NCBI GenBank assembly: GCA_902363045.1
Contig: CABIYX010000033.1
Span: forward strand, 1 to 34,860
Length of the DNA stretch: 34,860 nt
From: Clostridiales bacterium
GTDB lineage: Bacteria > Bacillota > Clostridia > Oscillospirales > Oscillospiraceae
Direction: 5' to 3'
This document shows positions 1-6,553 of this stretch, in pieces. A model generated the notes under the pieces. The model saw only the letters and a list, made by a program, of their open reading frames with translations. It searched no databases and had not been told where the DNA came from. Positions within the stretch are counted from its first letter, which is position 1. Each line of letters starts with the position of its first letter. The translations under genes were made by a program, and so were the position numbers.

Positions 1-7
1 GGGCTAT

Positions 8-44
8 AGAAGCCCAGTTCAGTACAGGACCGAACTGGGCTTCT
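8..44. terminator. 13-bp inverted repeat, possible terminator
   Basis: A perfect 13-bp stem (8-20 with 32-44) with an 11-nt loop. A T-run (55-60) follows on the plus strand, but 10 nt after the stem, so it is not a textbook intrinsic terminator. It may end a plus-strand transcript entering from outside the window or the amino acid importer transcript arriving on the minus strand. Confidence 0.45.
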
Positions 45-87
45 GTTAGCTGCGCTTTTTTGTGTCTACTTTTACTTGACAGATGCA

Positions 88-113
88 CGGCCCGAGGGGC
101 CGGCTCCGTTTTT
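88..113 (+). terminator. Short GC hairpin followed by T-run
   Basis: A 6-bp stem (88-93 with 97-102) with a 3-nt loop is followed by a run of five T at 109-113 on the plus strand. It lies just past the 3' end of the minus-strand ATPase gene, so it could belong to convergent termination. The stem is short. Confidence 0.3.
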
Positions 114-136
114 GTACCGATGTCGATGATGGGGGG

Positions 137-943
137 TTAAGGCTCGCTGCCCGCCGCAGAACTCTCTTCATAGCGGGAGAGGAACTGCCGGGTGCGCTCC
201 TCCCGGGGGCGCTCGATGACCTGGCGGGCGTCGCCCTGCTCCACGATGACGCCGCCGCCCATGAAGATGACCTGGTCGGCCACGTCCCGGGCAAAGGCCA
301 TCTCGTGGGTGACGATGATCATGGTGGTCTTCTGCTCCGCCAGACCCCGGATGACCTTGAGCACCTCGCCGGTGAGCTCCGGGTCCAGGGCGGAGGTAGG
401 CTCATCAAAGCAGAGGATGTCCGGGGACAGGGCCAGGGCCCGGGCGATGGCTACCCGCTGCTGCTGGCCGCCGGATAGCTGGTGAGGATAGTGTCCCGCC
501 CGCTCCGCCAGCCCCATTTTGGACAGCAGCGCACGCCCCTCCGCCTCGATCTCCTCCAGGATCGCCCGCTTGTTCTGCTTGAAATCGGGCCGCTCCTGGG
601 CCAGAAGCTCCTTGGCCAGGGTGACATTTTTCAGCGCCGTGTACTGGGGAAACAGGTTGAAGGACTGGAACACCATGCCGAAGTGGAGCCGCTTTTTGCG
701 GATCTCGCTCTCCCGCTGGGTGGCGGGGTCGCCCGCGTCGAAGAGGACCTTGTCCCGGACCAGGATCCGTCCCCGGTCGGGGGTCTCCAAAAAGTTCAGG
801 CAGCGCAGCAGCGTTGTCTTACCGCTGCCGGAGGAGCCGATGATGGCCAGGGCCTGGCCCTGCTCCAGCTCGAAGCTGATGTCCTCCAGCACCCGGGTGT
901 CGCCGAAATGCTTCTCAATGTGTTGGACCTGTAAAATAGACAT
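137..943 (-). CDS. Polar amino acid ABC transporter ATP-binding protein (GlnQ/HisP family)
   Basis: ATPase subunit of an amino acid importer, energising uptake from the cytoplasmic face of the membrane. Walker A GSSGSGKTT is at residues 36-44, the Q-loop VFQSFNLFP near 91-99, the ABC signature LSGGQQQR at 156-163, Walker B ILCFDE at 176-181 and the H-loop histidine near 213. At 268 residues it is longer than the usual ~240. The extra length is a charged segment around residues 113-137, between Q-loop and signature. It is the last gene of a minus-strand operon, 12 nt after the permease, in the order binding protein, permease, ATPase. The family includes glutamine, cystine and arginine importers, so no substrate is assigned. 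Confidence 0.95.
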   Translation of the reverse strand: MSILQVQHIEKHFGDTRVLEDISFELEQGQALAIIGSSGSGKTTLLRCLNFLETPDRGRILVRDKVLFDAGDPATQRESEIRKKRLHFGMVFQSFNLFPQYTALKNVTLAKELLAQERPDFKQNKRAILEEIEAEGRALLSKMGLAERAGHYPHQLSGGQQQRVAIARALALSPDILCFDEPTSALDPELTGEVLKVIRGLAEQKTTMIIVTHEMAFARDVADQVIFMGGGVIVEQGDARQVIERPREERTRQFLSRYEESSAAGSEP

Positions 944-955
944 TTCGCCGCCTCC

Positions 956-1600
956 TTATTTGAAGTAGCTCAGCTTGCGCTCGAACCACCCCAGGGCCAG
1001 GGTGAGTGCGCCGCTGAACAGTAAGTAGAACACCATGCAGTAGAAGAGGGGCCAGATCATGCCCTTTTTGATGAAGGACTCGCCCACCCAGATGATCTCA
1101 TACACAGAGATGACCCGGACCAGGGAGGTGTCCTTCACCAGGGTGATGAACTCGTTGCCCATGGGGGGGACGATGCGCTTGACCACCTGGAGCAGGGTGA
1201 CCTTGAAGAAGATCTGGCTCTTGGTCATGCCCAGCACCTGGCCGGCCTCCTGCTGGCCCTTGGGCACGCCCTGGATGCCGCCCCGGTAGATCTCGGAGAA
1301 GTAGCAGGCGTAATTGATGACAAAGGTCACCAGGGCCGCGGTGAAGCGGGGCAGGGCCTTCCAGCCGAACAGCAGGCCGGGGCCGTAAAACACGATGAGG
1401 ATCTGGAGCATCAGCGGGGAACCCCGGATGATCCACACAAAGGTCTTGGTCAGCCACCGGAGGGGGGAGAAGCGGCTCATAGACCCGAAGGAGATGATCA
1501 GGCCCAGAGGCAGAGCGAAGAGCAGCGTCAGAACGAACATCTGCAGCGTGGTCACCGAGCCCTCCAGCATGGCGACATTTACGTCCCAGAATGAATACAT
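956..1600 (-). CDS. Amino acid ABC transporter permease (HisM/GlnP family)
   Basis: Membrane permease of the importer, 214 residues, usual for the family. Hydrophobic segments lie near residues 18-38, 56-78, 85-105 and 180-205. The cytoplasmic EAA loop that docks the ATPase is around residues 117-140 (QEAGQVLGMTKSQIFFKV). The motif IIRGSPLMLQ (57-66) is typical of polar amino acid permeases. Only one permease gene is present, so it probably works as a homodimer. It sits between the binding-protein gene and the ATPase gene, separated from the former by 96 bp that contain a hairpin. Confidence 0.94.
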   Translation of the reverse strand: MYSFWDVNVAMLEGSVTTLQMFVLTLLFALPLGLIISFGSMSRFSPLRWLTKTFVWIIRGSPLMLQILIVFYGPGLLFGWKALPRFTAALVTFVINYACYFSEIYRGGIQGVPKGQQEAGQVLGMTKSQIFFKVTLLQVVKRIVPPMGNEFITLVKDTSLVRVISVYEIIWVGESFIKKGMIWPLFYCMVFYLLFSGALTLALGWFERKLSYFK

Positions 1601-1634
1601 CGCAGGTTCACCTCAACGGAATTTTTGGTCAGCG

Positions 1635-1666
1635 CAGGGCAGAGAGCGCTTCCGCCCTCTGCCCTG
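1635..1666 (-). other. Intercistronic hairpin after binding-protein gene
   Basis: A perfect 10-bp stem (1635-1644 with 1657-1666) with a 12-nt loop lies between the binding-protein and permease genes. No T-run follows in the minus direction, so a 3'-end stabiliser or partial stop is likelier than a full terminator. Such stems often give excess binding protein over membrane subunits. Confidence 0.5.
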
Positions 1667-1696
1667 TCAGAAATAAATTGGGATGCGGCGCGGGGA

Positions 1697-2548
1697 TCAC
1701 TTCTCGATCATGACATCCTGGATGCCGTATTTCTCGGCGATCTCCATCACAGTACCGGCGTCATAGGCCTCCTTCCAGAAGCTGCTGAAGGCCTCTGCCA
1801 GGTCGGAGCCCTTGCGGAAGCCCACGCCGTACTCATCACTGCTGAGCTGCACCGTGTAGGTCAGGTCGGGGTAGCTGGTGCCCTCGCCGACCATGGCGAC
1901 CGCCATGAGCAGATCGATGATGGCGGCGTCAGAGGTGCCGGAGGCGACCTCCATCAGGGCCTTGGCCTGGGTGTCCATGGCTACATAGTCCAGACCGGCG
2001 GCCTCGGCCTGCTCCATGCCGGCGGAGCCGTTCTCCACCGCGAAGCTCAGCCCGGACAGGCTCTCCGCGGTCTGATACTGGTCGGCCACATCGGCGGACA
2101 GGACCACCACCTGGCCGTTCAGGCAGTAGGGATCAGAGGTGGCCATCAGAGCCTTGACATCGTCGGTAAGGGTCATACCGTTCCAAACGGCGTCTACACC
2201 TTTGTTTTCCAGTTCCAGGGCTTTGTTGTCCCAGTTGATCTCCAGAAATTCAACTTCTACGCCCAAACTTTCAGCAAAGGCCTTCGCCATGTCGGCGTCA
2301 AAGCCGATCCACTCGTCGCTGCCCTCAGCCTTGTAGTCCATGGGGGCGAAGTCGGTGATGCCGACGATCAGGGTGCCCTTTTCCTTCACATAGTCCACGT
2401 CGCTGGCGGCCGTCTGGCTGCCGGAGGCGGAAGAGGCGGAAGTCCCGGCGGAAGAGCCGGAAGTGCTGGCGCTGCTCTTGGGGCCGCAGGCGGCCAGAGA
2501 CAGGCACATGGAGAGGGCAAGCATGGTTGCAAACATCTTTTTCATCAT
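1697..2548 (-). CDS. Amino acid ABC transporter substrate-binding lipoprotein (SBP_bac_3 family)
   Basis: Extracellular solute-binding protein that delivers the ligand to the importer. The N-terminus has a lipoprotein signal with lipobox LAAC (cysteine at residue 21), then a Ser/Thr/Ala-rich linker (~22-50). The family hallmark GFDADMAKAFAESLGVEVEF is near residues 82-101 and YGVGFRKGSDL is near the C-terminal end. In the MTLTDD segment the arginine that usually binds the ligand alpha-carboxylate in this family (TPER) is replaced by valine, so the ligand may be atypical. The start is set by GGAGGT six bases before the first of two adjacent ATG codons. It is first in its operon, with a promoter at 2607-2635. 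Confidence 0.94.
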   Translation of the reverse strand: MMKKMFATMLALSMCLSLAACGPKSSASTSGSSAGTSASSASGSQTAASDVDYVKEKGTLIVGITDFAPMDYKAEGSDEWIGFDADMAKAFAESLGVEVEFLEINWDNKALELENKGVDAVWNGMTLTDDVKALMATSDPYCLNGQVVVLSADVADQYQTAESLSGLSFAVENGSAGMEQAEAAGLDYVAMDTQAKALMEVASGTSDAAIIDLLMAVAMVGEGTSYPDLTYTVQLSSDEYGVGFRKGSDLAEAFSSFWKEAYDAGTVMEIAEKYGIQDVMIEK

Positions 2549-2606
2549 TCAGTTACCTCCATTCCGGCGGCGCGGCCATCCAAACCGTACCCCCTGGTAC
2601 TTTCGT

Positions 2607-2635
2607 ATTTTAGCACGCTAATGTAATATTGTAAA
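2607..2635 (-). promoter_or_regulatory. Sigma-A promoter of the amino acid importer operon
   Basis: On the minus strand a -35 TTTACA (2635-2630), a 17-nt spacer and a -10 TAAAAT (2612-2607) precede the binding-protein gene. The predicted start near 2600 leaves a leader of about 50 nt. Confidence 0.65.
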
Positions 2636-2948
2636 GAATTATTTTTTGTCATCGGGTACTTTTCTATTTTCACCAAATGAGACGGCCTCTATTTGTAGAA
2701 ATAGCTGAAAAAGGCGGGGCACCTTCCCACGGTGGGGACAATACAGCTGGTGGAAAAACCGTTTCGACCGGCCCAATAGTTCCTATTTTAACAGAAAGAG
2801 CCGGGTATTGCCACCCCCTGAGGAAGGAAAACTGTCACGGGCGCCGGAGTCTGCTCCGGCTCCAACTGACAGCGCTCCCTCCCGTGGGGGATGGAATACC
2901 CGGCTGGCGGTTACCTACTCAAAAAAAGGCTCAGTGCGTTGGGACAGA
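2636..2948. other. Gene-free stretch between importer promoter and spore protein gene
   Basis: About 310 bp with no credible gene. It holds a small hairpin (2689-2694 with 2699-2704), a GC-rich segment around 2713-2740 and the large folded element at 2799-2905. No family-level riboswitch signature was recognised. It may contain an untranslated RNA or the 3' region of the spore protein transcript. Confidence 0.5.
2799..2905. ncRNA. Candidate structured RNA: 107-nt long-stem element
   Basis: The two ends pair perfectly over 11 bp (2799-2809 with 2895-2905). Pairing continues as 2811-2818 with 2886-2894 (one bulge), then 2820-2823 with 2878-2881, 2832-2837 with 2867-2872 and a 7-bp apical stem 2843-2849 with 2854-2860. 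This nested, interrupted stem is unlike a simple terminator and has no following T-run. The transcribed strand is unknown. I do not recognise it as 6S, SRP, RNase P, T-box or a common riboswitch. Confidence 0.4.
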
Positions 2949-3155
2949 TTACTTCAGGCCGTTCTCGTAGGACTCGATCATCTTCTTGACCATCTGGCCG
3001 CCCACAGAGCCGGCCTGCTTGCTGGTCAGGTCGCCATTATAGCCCTGCTTCAGGTTGACGCCCACCTCGTTGGCGGCCTCCATCTTGAACTTGTTCATGG
3101 CCTCGCGGGCGCTGGGCACGACCAGCTTGTTGCTGCTGTTGCTGTTACTGGACAT
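2949..3155 (-). CDS. Alpha/beta-type small acid-soluble spore protein
   Basis: A 68-residue DNA-binding protein that coats and protects spore DNA and is degraded by the GPR protease at germination. Visible features are a Ser/Asn-rich start, then AREAMNKFKMEAANEVGV (the region of the GPR cleavage site) and the C-terminal core YNGDLTSKQAGSVGGQMVK with the family's conserved Gly/Gln pattern. The frame is open further upstream, but the start at 3155 follows AAAGGAGAG at proper spacing and gives the normal family length. It is monocistronic, with a possible sigma-G promoter upstream. It shows that the organism sporulates. Confidence 0.95.
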   Translation of the reverse strand: MSSNSNSSNKLVVPSAREAMNKFKMEAANEVGVNLKQGYNGDLTSKQAGSVGGQMVKKMIESYENGLK

Positions 3156-3229
3156 TTTGTTGTCTCTCCTTTTTGTTTTGTTTTTTTCTGTTTGCTTTGG
3201 ATGATCTTCTTGGATGGAACATCCGCAGC

Positions 3230-3259
3230 TATCTTGCGTCCCGGCGGAGCCTTCTATAC
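3230..3259 (-). promoter_or_regulatory. Possible sigma-G promoter for the spore protein gene
   Basis: On the minus strand GTATA (3259-3255), 18 nt, then CAAGATA (3236-3230). This resembles the forespore sigma-G pattern (GHATR, about 18, CATWHTA) with two mismatches in the -10. It fits the expected late-forespore expression, but the match is imperfect. Confidence 0.35.
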
Positions 3260-3337
3260 CCGAGGTGGATTTCCTGTTTCCGTCATTTTTCCATGCAATT
3301 CCTCTGACACCGCCCAGGCGGGGAGACAAAATCGGGG

Positions 3338-3365
3338 TTGCAATTTGGGCGGATCTGAGTATAAT
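3338..3365 (+). promoter_or_regulatory. Sigma-A promoter of the FMN riboswitch / ribU unit
   Basis: TTGCAA (3338-3343), 16-nt spacer and perfect TATAAT (3360-3365). The expected start near 3372 lies about 16 nt before the riboswitch aptamer, as expected for a riboswitch-controlled leader. Confidence 0.75.
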
Positions 3366-3387
3366 AGGAGTTGGACAACTGAATGAA

Positions 3388-3522
3388 CGGTCTTCAGGGC
3401 GGGGTGTGATTCCCCACTGGCGGTATAGTCCGCGACCGGGCGCGATTTCAGTAAACTGATGTTGCGCCCGCTGACCCGGTGAAACTCCGGGACCAACGGT
3501 AATAGTCCGGATGGAAGAAGAT
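3388..3522 (+). ncRNA. FMN riboswitch (RFN element)
   Basis: A full RFN aptamer is recognisable by its conserved blocks: TCTTCAGGGCGGGGTG, TCCCCACTGGCGGTA, AGTCCGCGACC, the variable GC hairpin (about 3437-3470), CTGACCCGGTGAAACTCCGGG, ACCAACGGTAATAGTCCGGATG and the closing GAAGAAGAT. The basal P1 helix pairs 3390-3395 with 3517-3522. It controls the riboflavin transporter gene at 3638. The expression platform downstream looks translational: the ribosome-binding site can be buried in a long hairpin (3568-3631). Confidence 0.95.
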
Positions 3523-3567
3523 GTGTGAAAACAATGGAACGGCTGCAGGACCCGCAGGCGTTCAGCG

Positions 3568-3631
3568 CACCTCCTTATTGTTTTGCACCTGGAAGACTTG
3601 TGCTTTCTGGTGTACCAAAACAAAAGGAGTG
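3568..3631 (+). promoter_or_regulatory. Shine-Dalgarno-sequestering hairpin (riboswitch expression platform)
   Basis: The arm 3571-3585 pairs with 3616-3629 (14 bp with one bulged A), burying the AAAAGGAG that serves the ribU start. Inner helices 3586-3589/3609-3612 and 3591-3595/3603-3607 extend the stem. A competing pairing, 3525-3535 (just after P1) with 3577-3588, could release the site. This predicts that FMN blocks translation of ribU rather than terminating transcription. Confidence 0.55.
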
Positions 3632-3637
3632 TTTTTT

Positions 3638-4333
3638 ATGTCTATGTCAAATTCCTCTGCCGTCCGTCCCAAGGTCCGCAGCGCCTGGGACACCAAGACC
3701 CTGGTCAGCATGGCCATGCTCACCGGGATCGCCTATATCGTGATGCTGGTGTCCAAGCTGATGCCCAGCGTGATGTTCCTGGACTTCGATTTCAAGGATG
3801 TGGTGATCTGCATCGGCGGCTTTACCTTCGGGCCTCTGGCCGCCGCGGTCATCTCTATTCTGGTGGCGTTTATCGAGATGATCACCATCAGCACCACCGG
3901 GCCCATCGGCTTCATTATGAACGCCCTGGCCACCTGCGCTTTCTGCTGCACCGCCTCCTACCTTTACAAAAAGATGCACACCAAGAAAGGCGCGGTGCTG
4001 GGCCTGGCCTGCGGCACGGTGTGCCTGGTGGCGGTGATGCTGCTGTGGAACTACCTCATCACCCCCCTGTATATGACCAACTTCTCCCGGGCGGATGTGG
4101 CCGCCCTTCTGCCCACCCTGTTCCTCCCCTTCAACCTGGCCAAGGGCGGGATGAACATGGCGGCCACCCTGCTGCTCTACCCCCCGGTGGTGGGTGCGCT
4201 GCGCCGGGCGGGGGTGGTGCCTCCCTCTAAGAGCAGGCAGGGCAAGACCCTCAACGCCGGGTTCCTGCTGTTTGCCCTGGCGCTGCTGGCCACCTTTGTG
4301 GCCTTCGCGCTGGTGCTGGCCGGGGTCATCTGA
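3638..4333 (+). CDS. ribU: Riboflavin ECF transporter S component RibU
   Basis: Substrate-capture membrane subunit of an energy-coupling-factor vitamin importer. It binds riboflavin and works with a shared EcfA/A'/T module that is not in this window. It has 231 residues with about six hydrophobic segments. The family-typical FLDFDFKDVVICIGGFTFGP stretch lies at residues 48-67, GPIGFIMNALA at 88-98 and FNLAKGGMN near 165-173. The start at 3638 follows AAAAGGAG. An upstream in-frame ATG at 3521 overlaps the riboswitch and is rejected. The FMN riboswitch directly upstream confirms the flavin role. It is monocistronic with a strong terminator at 4361-4397. Confidence 0.94.
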   Translation: MSMSNSSAVRPKVRSAWDTKTLVSMAMLTGIAYIVMLVSKLMPSVMFLDFDFKDVVICIGGFTFGPLAAAVISILVAFIEMITISTTGPIGFIMNALATCAFCCTASYLYKKMHTKKGAVLGLACGTVCLVAVMLLWNYLITPLYMTNFSRADVAALLPTLFLPFNLAKGGMNMAATLLLYPPVVGALRRAGVVPPSKSRQGKTLNAGFLLFALALLATFVAFALVLAGVI

Positions 4334-4360
4334 ATTGAAGCGATAGAATAGTGAAAGAAA

Positions 4361-4397
4361 CAGATAGCCGCCGGCTCAGCCGGCGGCTATCTGTTTT
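4361..4397. terminator. Bidirectional intrinsic terminator between ribU and the convergent PPTase gene
   Basis: A near-perfect GC-rich inverted repeat (4361-4376 with 4378-4393) is followed by TTTT on the plus strand and by TTTCTTTC on the minus strand. The stop codon of the minus-strand gene (4389-4387) lies inside the stem. Confidence 0.85.
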
Positions 4398-4965
4398 CAT
4401 TCAGAGTTTTTGCGTCGATCCAAACAATATCTTGGGGTGGGAGCTCCAGGCCGCAGGCGGCCCCCACCCAGCCATCGCCGAAGTAGAAGCGGAGGAACCG
4501 CCCCTGGGAGAGGTAGACCTCCTCTGGGTTGAAGGGGGCGCCCGGCAGGGGCAGAGGGACGGCCAGCCGGGAGGGAGGGTAGGGCAGTCCGCCCCCGCTC
4601 TGCTTGCCCAGGGACTCCTTGGCGGCCCACAGGGCGGTGAAATCCTCCGGGCGGTCCTGACGGGAGCGAAGCCAGGCCCGCTCACCGGGGGTGCAGGACC
4701 GGTCTATCAGACTGTCCCGCCAGACGGGGCGGACCATCTGGATGTCCACTCCAACAGGGCGGTCTGAGAGGGCGCACAGGGCCAGCGTACCACTGTGGGA
4801 CAGATTAAATTGACAGCGGGGGAGATGGGGAAAATAGGGCTTGCCCCGCTGCCACTGGGCCAGCTCCGGCAGGGAAATAAACCCCCAGTGCCGCCGGACT
4901 GACCAGGCCAGCAGCTGCCGGGCCTGCTCCCGGCGGATGAGCCCCCGGAGACCGAACAGGACCAT
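4387..4965 (-). CDS. 4'-phosphopantetheinyl transferase family protein (Sfp-like)
   Basis: Moves the phosphopantetheine arm of coenzyme A onto a carrier-protein serine. The three family motifs are visible: FNLSHS (residues 53-58), the Mg-binding GVDIQ (72-76) and WAAKESLGKQSGGGL (113-127), which holds the catalytic Glu/Lys. At 192 residues it is slightly shorter than Sfp (~225). The start at 4965 is preferred because GAGGAGG lies six bases upstream; the ATG at 4971 abuts that sequence. No synthase or carrier protein is nearby, so the target could be the fatty acid carrier or a remote pathway. It follows the membrane-protein gene by about 60 bp, so the two are probably cotranscribed. Confidence 0.88.
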   Translation of the reverse strand: MVLFGLRGLIRREQARQLLAWSVRRHWGFISLPELAQWQRGKPYFPHLPRCQFNLSHSGTLALCALSDRPVGVDIQMVRPVWRDSLIDRSCTPGERAWLRSRQDRPEDFTALWAAKESLGKQSGGGLPYPPSRLAVPLPLPGAPFNPEEVYLSQGRFLRFYFGDGWVGAACGLELPPQDIVWIDAKTLNENR

Positions 4966-5027
4966 GGACATCCTCCTCTCTGATCACTGTCTCCAGTATA
5001 GCAGAGGAGGGACGGGAAGGGAAGAGG

Positions 5028-5543
5028 TCAAAGGGGATGAGAGATCCAGGTCCGGAGGCCGGACAGGTCCCAAAAGAGAGGGGCATCCGGGGGATACAGG
5101 GTGAACACCGCCAGCAGGAGTCCCAGAACTGCGGCGGCCGCCAGGGGGATTTGCCACCGCAGGCCCCGGAACGGCCCGGAGAAGCGCAGAGGCAGTCCAA
5201 AGGCCAGCAGCAGGGCTAGCAGGTAGAGGGCCAGATCAAAGGTCAGGTGCTCGCCCCCCAGAGCGATGTGGTAGATATAGCCCAGGGCGAGCAGCAGTCC
5301 GCACATCAGCAGAAGGGCCAGCAGCCAGGGGCGCAGAGCGGTGGGGCGGCCCCGGCAGATCCAAAGTGCGGCAGCCAGATAGGGCCAAAAAAGGAGCTTT
5401 ATGTGCTCCCACAGGCTCTCCCGCACGGGAGAGAACAGTGCCGTGACTGCGTTGGGCCAGAGCCTGTACAGGGCGTGCAGGCCCATCCCAGCCAGCAGCG
5501 TCAGGCAGAAAACCGGGATCAGCTGCTTTTTTTCATATATCAT
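5028..5543 (-). CDS. Conserved multi-pass membrane protein (DUF6512-like)
   Basis: A 171-residue protein with about five hydrophobic segments (near residues 8-26, 47-62, 68-90, 103-118 and 130-150). The motif REspLWEHIKLLFWP around 40-54 resembles small Clostridia membrane proteins annotated DUF6512; this is from memory and moderately certain. The start at 5543 is the first methionine that gives a standard membrane N-terminus. The frame stays open upstream, but that part is Pro/Arg-rich and lacks a ribosome-binding site. It is transcribed towards the phosphopantetheinyl transferase gene and divergent from spoVAC. No function can be assigned. Confidence 0.7.
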   Translation of the reverse strand: MIYEKKQLIPVFCLTLLAGMGLHALYRLWPNAVTALFSPVRESLWEHIKLLFWPYLAAALWICRGRPTALRPWLLALLLMCGLLLALGYIYHIALGGEHLTFDLALYLLALLLAFGLPLRFSGPFRGLRWQIPLAAAAVLGLLLAVFTLYPPDAPLFWDLSGLRTWISHPL

Positions 5544-5626
5544 TCCATATCCACACCTTTCCGGCTGGGCCGGAGGTCTGTCCAGCCTGTTCCACTGTAT
5601 GCCTGGTCTGTACGGGTCATGCGGGC

Positions 5627-5655
5627 GCATGATTTTTTCGGAATGGGGCATACTG
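5627..5655 (+). promoter_or_regulatory. Candidate sigma-G promoter for spoVAC
   Basis: GCATG (5627-5631), 17-nt spacer, CATACTG (5649-5655). This matches the forespore sigma-G consensus (GHATR, CATWHTA) at all but the last -10 base. The predicted start near 5662 is about 36 nt before the gene, and spoVA genes are classical sigma-G targets. Confidence 0.5.
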
Positions 5656-5697
5656 GAGAGCATCACTCCGCCTGAGGCGGGAATGGGGGAAACGGAG

Positions 5698-6141
5698 ATG
5701 GATCTGAGCAATCAGGAGTATGACGCGCTGGTGCGCGGCAAGGCGCAGCCCTCTCCCCTGTGGAAGGACCTGGCGTGGGCCTTCTGTGTGGGAGGCGGGA
5801 TCTGCGCCGTGGGGCAGGGGCTGCTGGAGTGGTACCAGAGCCTGGGGCTGGAGCGGGAGCAGGCGGGGACCGCCGTCTCGGTGACGCTGATCCTGGCGGC
5901 GGCGCTGCTCACCGGGCTGGGCCTGTTCGACAAGATCGCCAAGCGGGCGGGGGCGGGTACTCTGGTGCCCATCACCGGCTTTGCCAACGCCATGGTCTCC
6001 CCGGCGCTGGAATTCAAAAGCGAGGGGCTCATCACCGGAACGGCGGCCAAGCTGTTCGTGGTGGCCGGGCCGGTGCTGGTGTTCGGCATCAGCGCCAGCG
6101 TGGTCTATGGCCTGATCCTGCTCCTTCTGGGACAGGGCTGA
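5698..6141 (+). CDS. spoVAC: Stage V sporulation protein AC (SpoVAC)
   Basis: Membrane protein of the SpoVA channel that moves dipicolinic acid into the forespore and out at germination. It has 147 residues, as expected. Signature stretches are FCVGGGICAVGQGLLEWY (27-44), TGLGLFDKIAKRAGAGTLVP and ITGFANAMVSPALEFKSEGL, with hydrophobic segments near 25-42, 57-80, 85-100 and 120-145. The start at 5698 matches the family N-terminus (SNQEY) and has GGGGGA eight bases upstream; 5683 is an in-frame alternative. Unusually it stands alone: spoVAD and spoVAE do not follow, and a terminator comes next. Confidence 0.9.
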   Translation: MDLSNQEYDALVRGKAQPSPLWKDLAWAFCVGGGICAVGQGLLEWYQSLGLEREQAGTAVSVTLILAAALLTGLGLFDKIAKRAGAGTLVPITGFANAMVSPALEFKSEGLITGTAAKLFVVAGPVLVFGISASVVYGLILLLLGQG

Positions 6142-6177
6142 GGGCCAGACGCCTCACGGCGGCGGGAGACGGAGGGA

Positions 6178-6206
6178 GAGGGAGCGCGGCGCGCCCCCTC
6201 TTTCTC
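6178..6206 (+). terminator. Intrinsic terminator after spoVAC
   Basis: Stem 6178-6187 with 6191-6200 (10 bp, one A-C mismatch), 3-nt loop, followed by TTTCTC. It lies 36 bp after the spoVAC stop codon. Confidence 0.6.
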
Positions 6207-6328
6207 ATGTCCGTGTACACAAAATTTCAGCGTGAGAGCCCGGGCGGCGCCGGCGTGTGATGCGCGGCGGTGGGAGCTGATGAGGCTCAAGGCGGCCGGA
6301 CGGTGGAAAATTTAAGAAAAACTTAACA

Positions 6329-6355
6329 TTGCCCTGCCAGGCCCTGTGCTATACT
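6329..6355 (+). promoter_or_regulatory. Upstream (extended -10) promoter of mreB/mbl
   Basis: TGC-TATACT extended -10 (6347-6355) with a weak TTGCCC -35 (6329-6334) at 15-nt spacing. A transcript starting near 6361 would begin immediately before a 10-bp GC hairpin. Confidence 0.45.
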
Positions 6356-6364
6356 ACAAAAAAG

Positions 6365-6393
6365 CTGCCGCGCCCGCCGGAGAGGCGCGGCAG
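6365..6393. other. 10-bp GC hairpin at the 5' end of the long mreB/mbl leader
   Basis: Perfect stem 6365-6374 with 6384-6393 and a 9-nt loop. On the minus strand it is followed by GCTTTTTTG, so it could also stop antisense transcription. On the plus strand it would cap the 5' end of the longer mreB/mbl mRNA. Confidence 0.45.
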
Positions 6394-6448
6394 GAAAAAA
6401 TGAAATACGGCTCTGGCGTAAACAGAAAGAAATACAGCGAAATAATAG

Positions 6449-6477
6449 TTGAAAACCGCCGCACGAGCCGTTATAAT
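6449..6477 (+). promoter_or_regulatory. Main sigma-A promoter of mreB/mbl
   Basis: TTGAAA (6449-6454), 17-nt spacer, perfect TATAAT (6472-6477). The predicted start near 6484 leaves a 70-nt leader with AAGGTGG before the start codon at 6554. Confidence 0.8.
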
Positions 6478-6553
6478 GAAGAATAGCAGTGATATAACAA
6501 GGGACCAGTCCGGAAGCACCGGGCCGGGAATGAAATAGATAAGGTGGAAGGCT

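Larger units (their letters stand above)
6142..6553 (+). other. Long regulatory region between spoVAC and mreB/mbl
   Basis: 412 bp without a gene. It contains the spoVAC terminator (6178-6206), an extended -10 promoter (about 6347-6355), a hairpin (6365-6393) and a strong consensus promoter (6449-6477) before the mreB/mbl start. The two promoters in series would give two leader lengths, about 190 and 70 nt. Confidence 0.7.

Noticed and set aside
2799..2905. Reading the 107-nt folded element as an intrinsic terminator or as RNase P/6S RNA
   Set aside because: It has no T-run and is multi-helical with internal loops; the conserved sequence blocks of RNase P, SRP and 6S RNA were looked for and not seen.
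3156..3623. 156-codon extension of the spore protein frame
   Set aside because: Alpha/beta spore proteins are about 60-75 residues; the extension runs through the promoter and riboswitch region and has no family similarity.
3521..3637. 39-codon N-terminal extension of ribU starting at the ATG inside the riboswitch
   Set aside because: The extension overlaps the RFN aptamer, is Cys/Thr-rich and unlike RibU, while the ATG at 3638 has a good Shine-Dalgarno and gives the family N-terminus.
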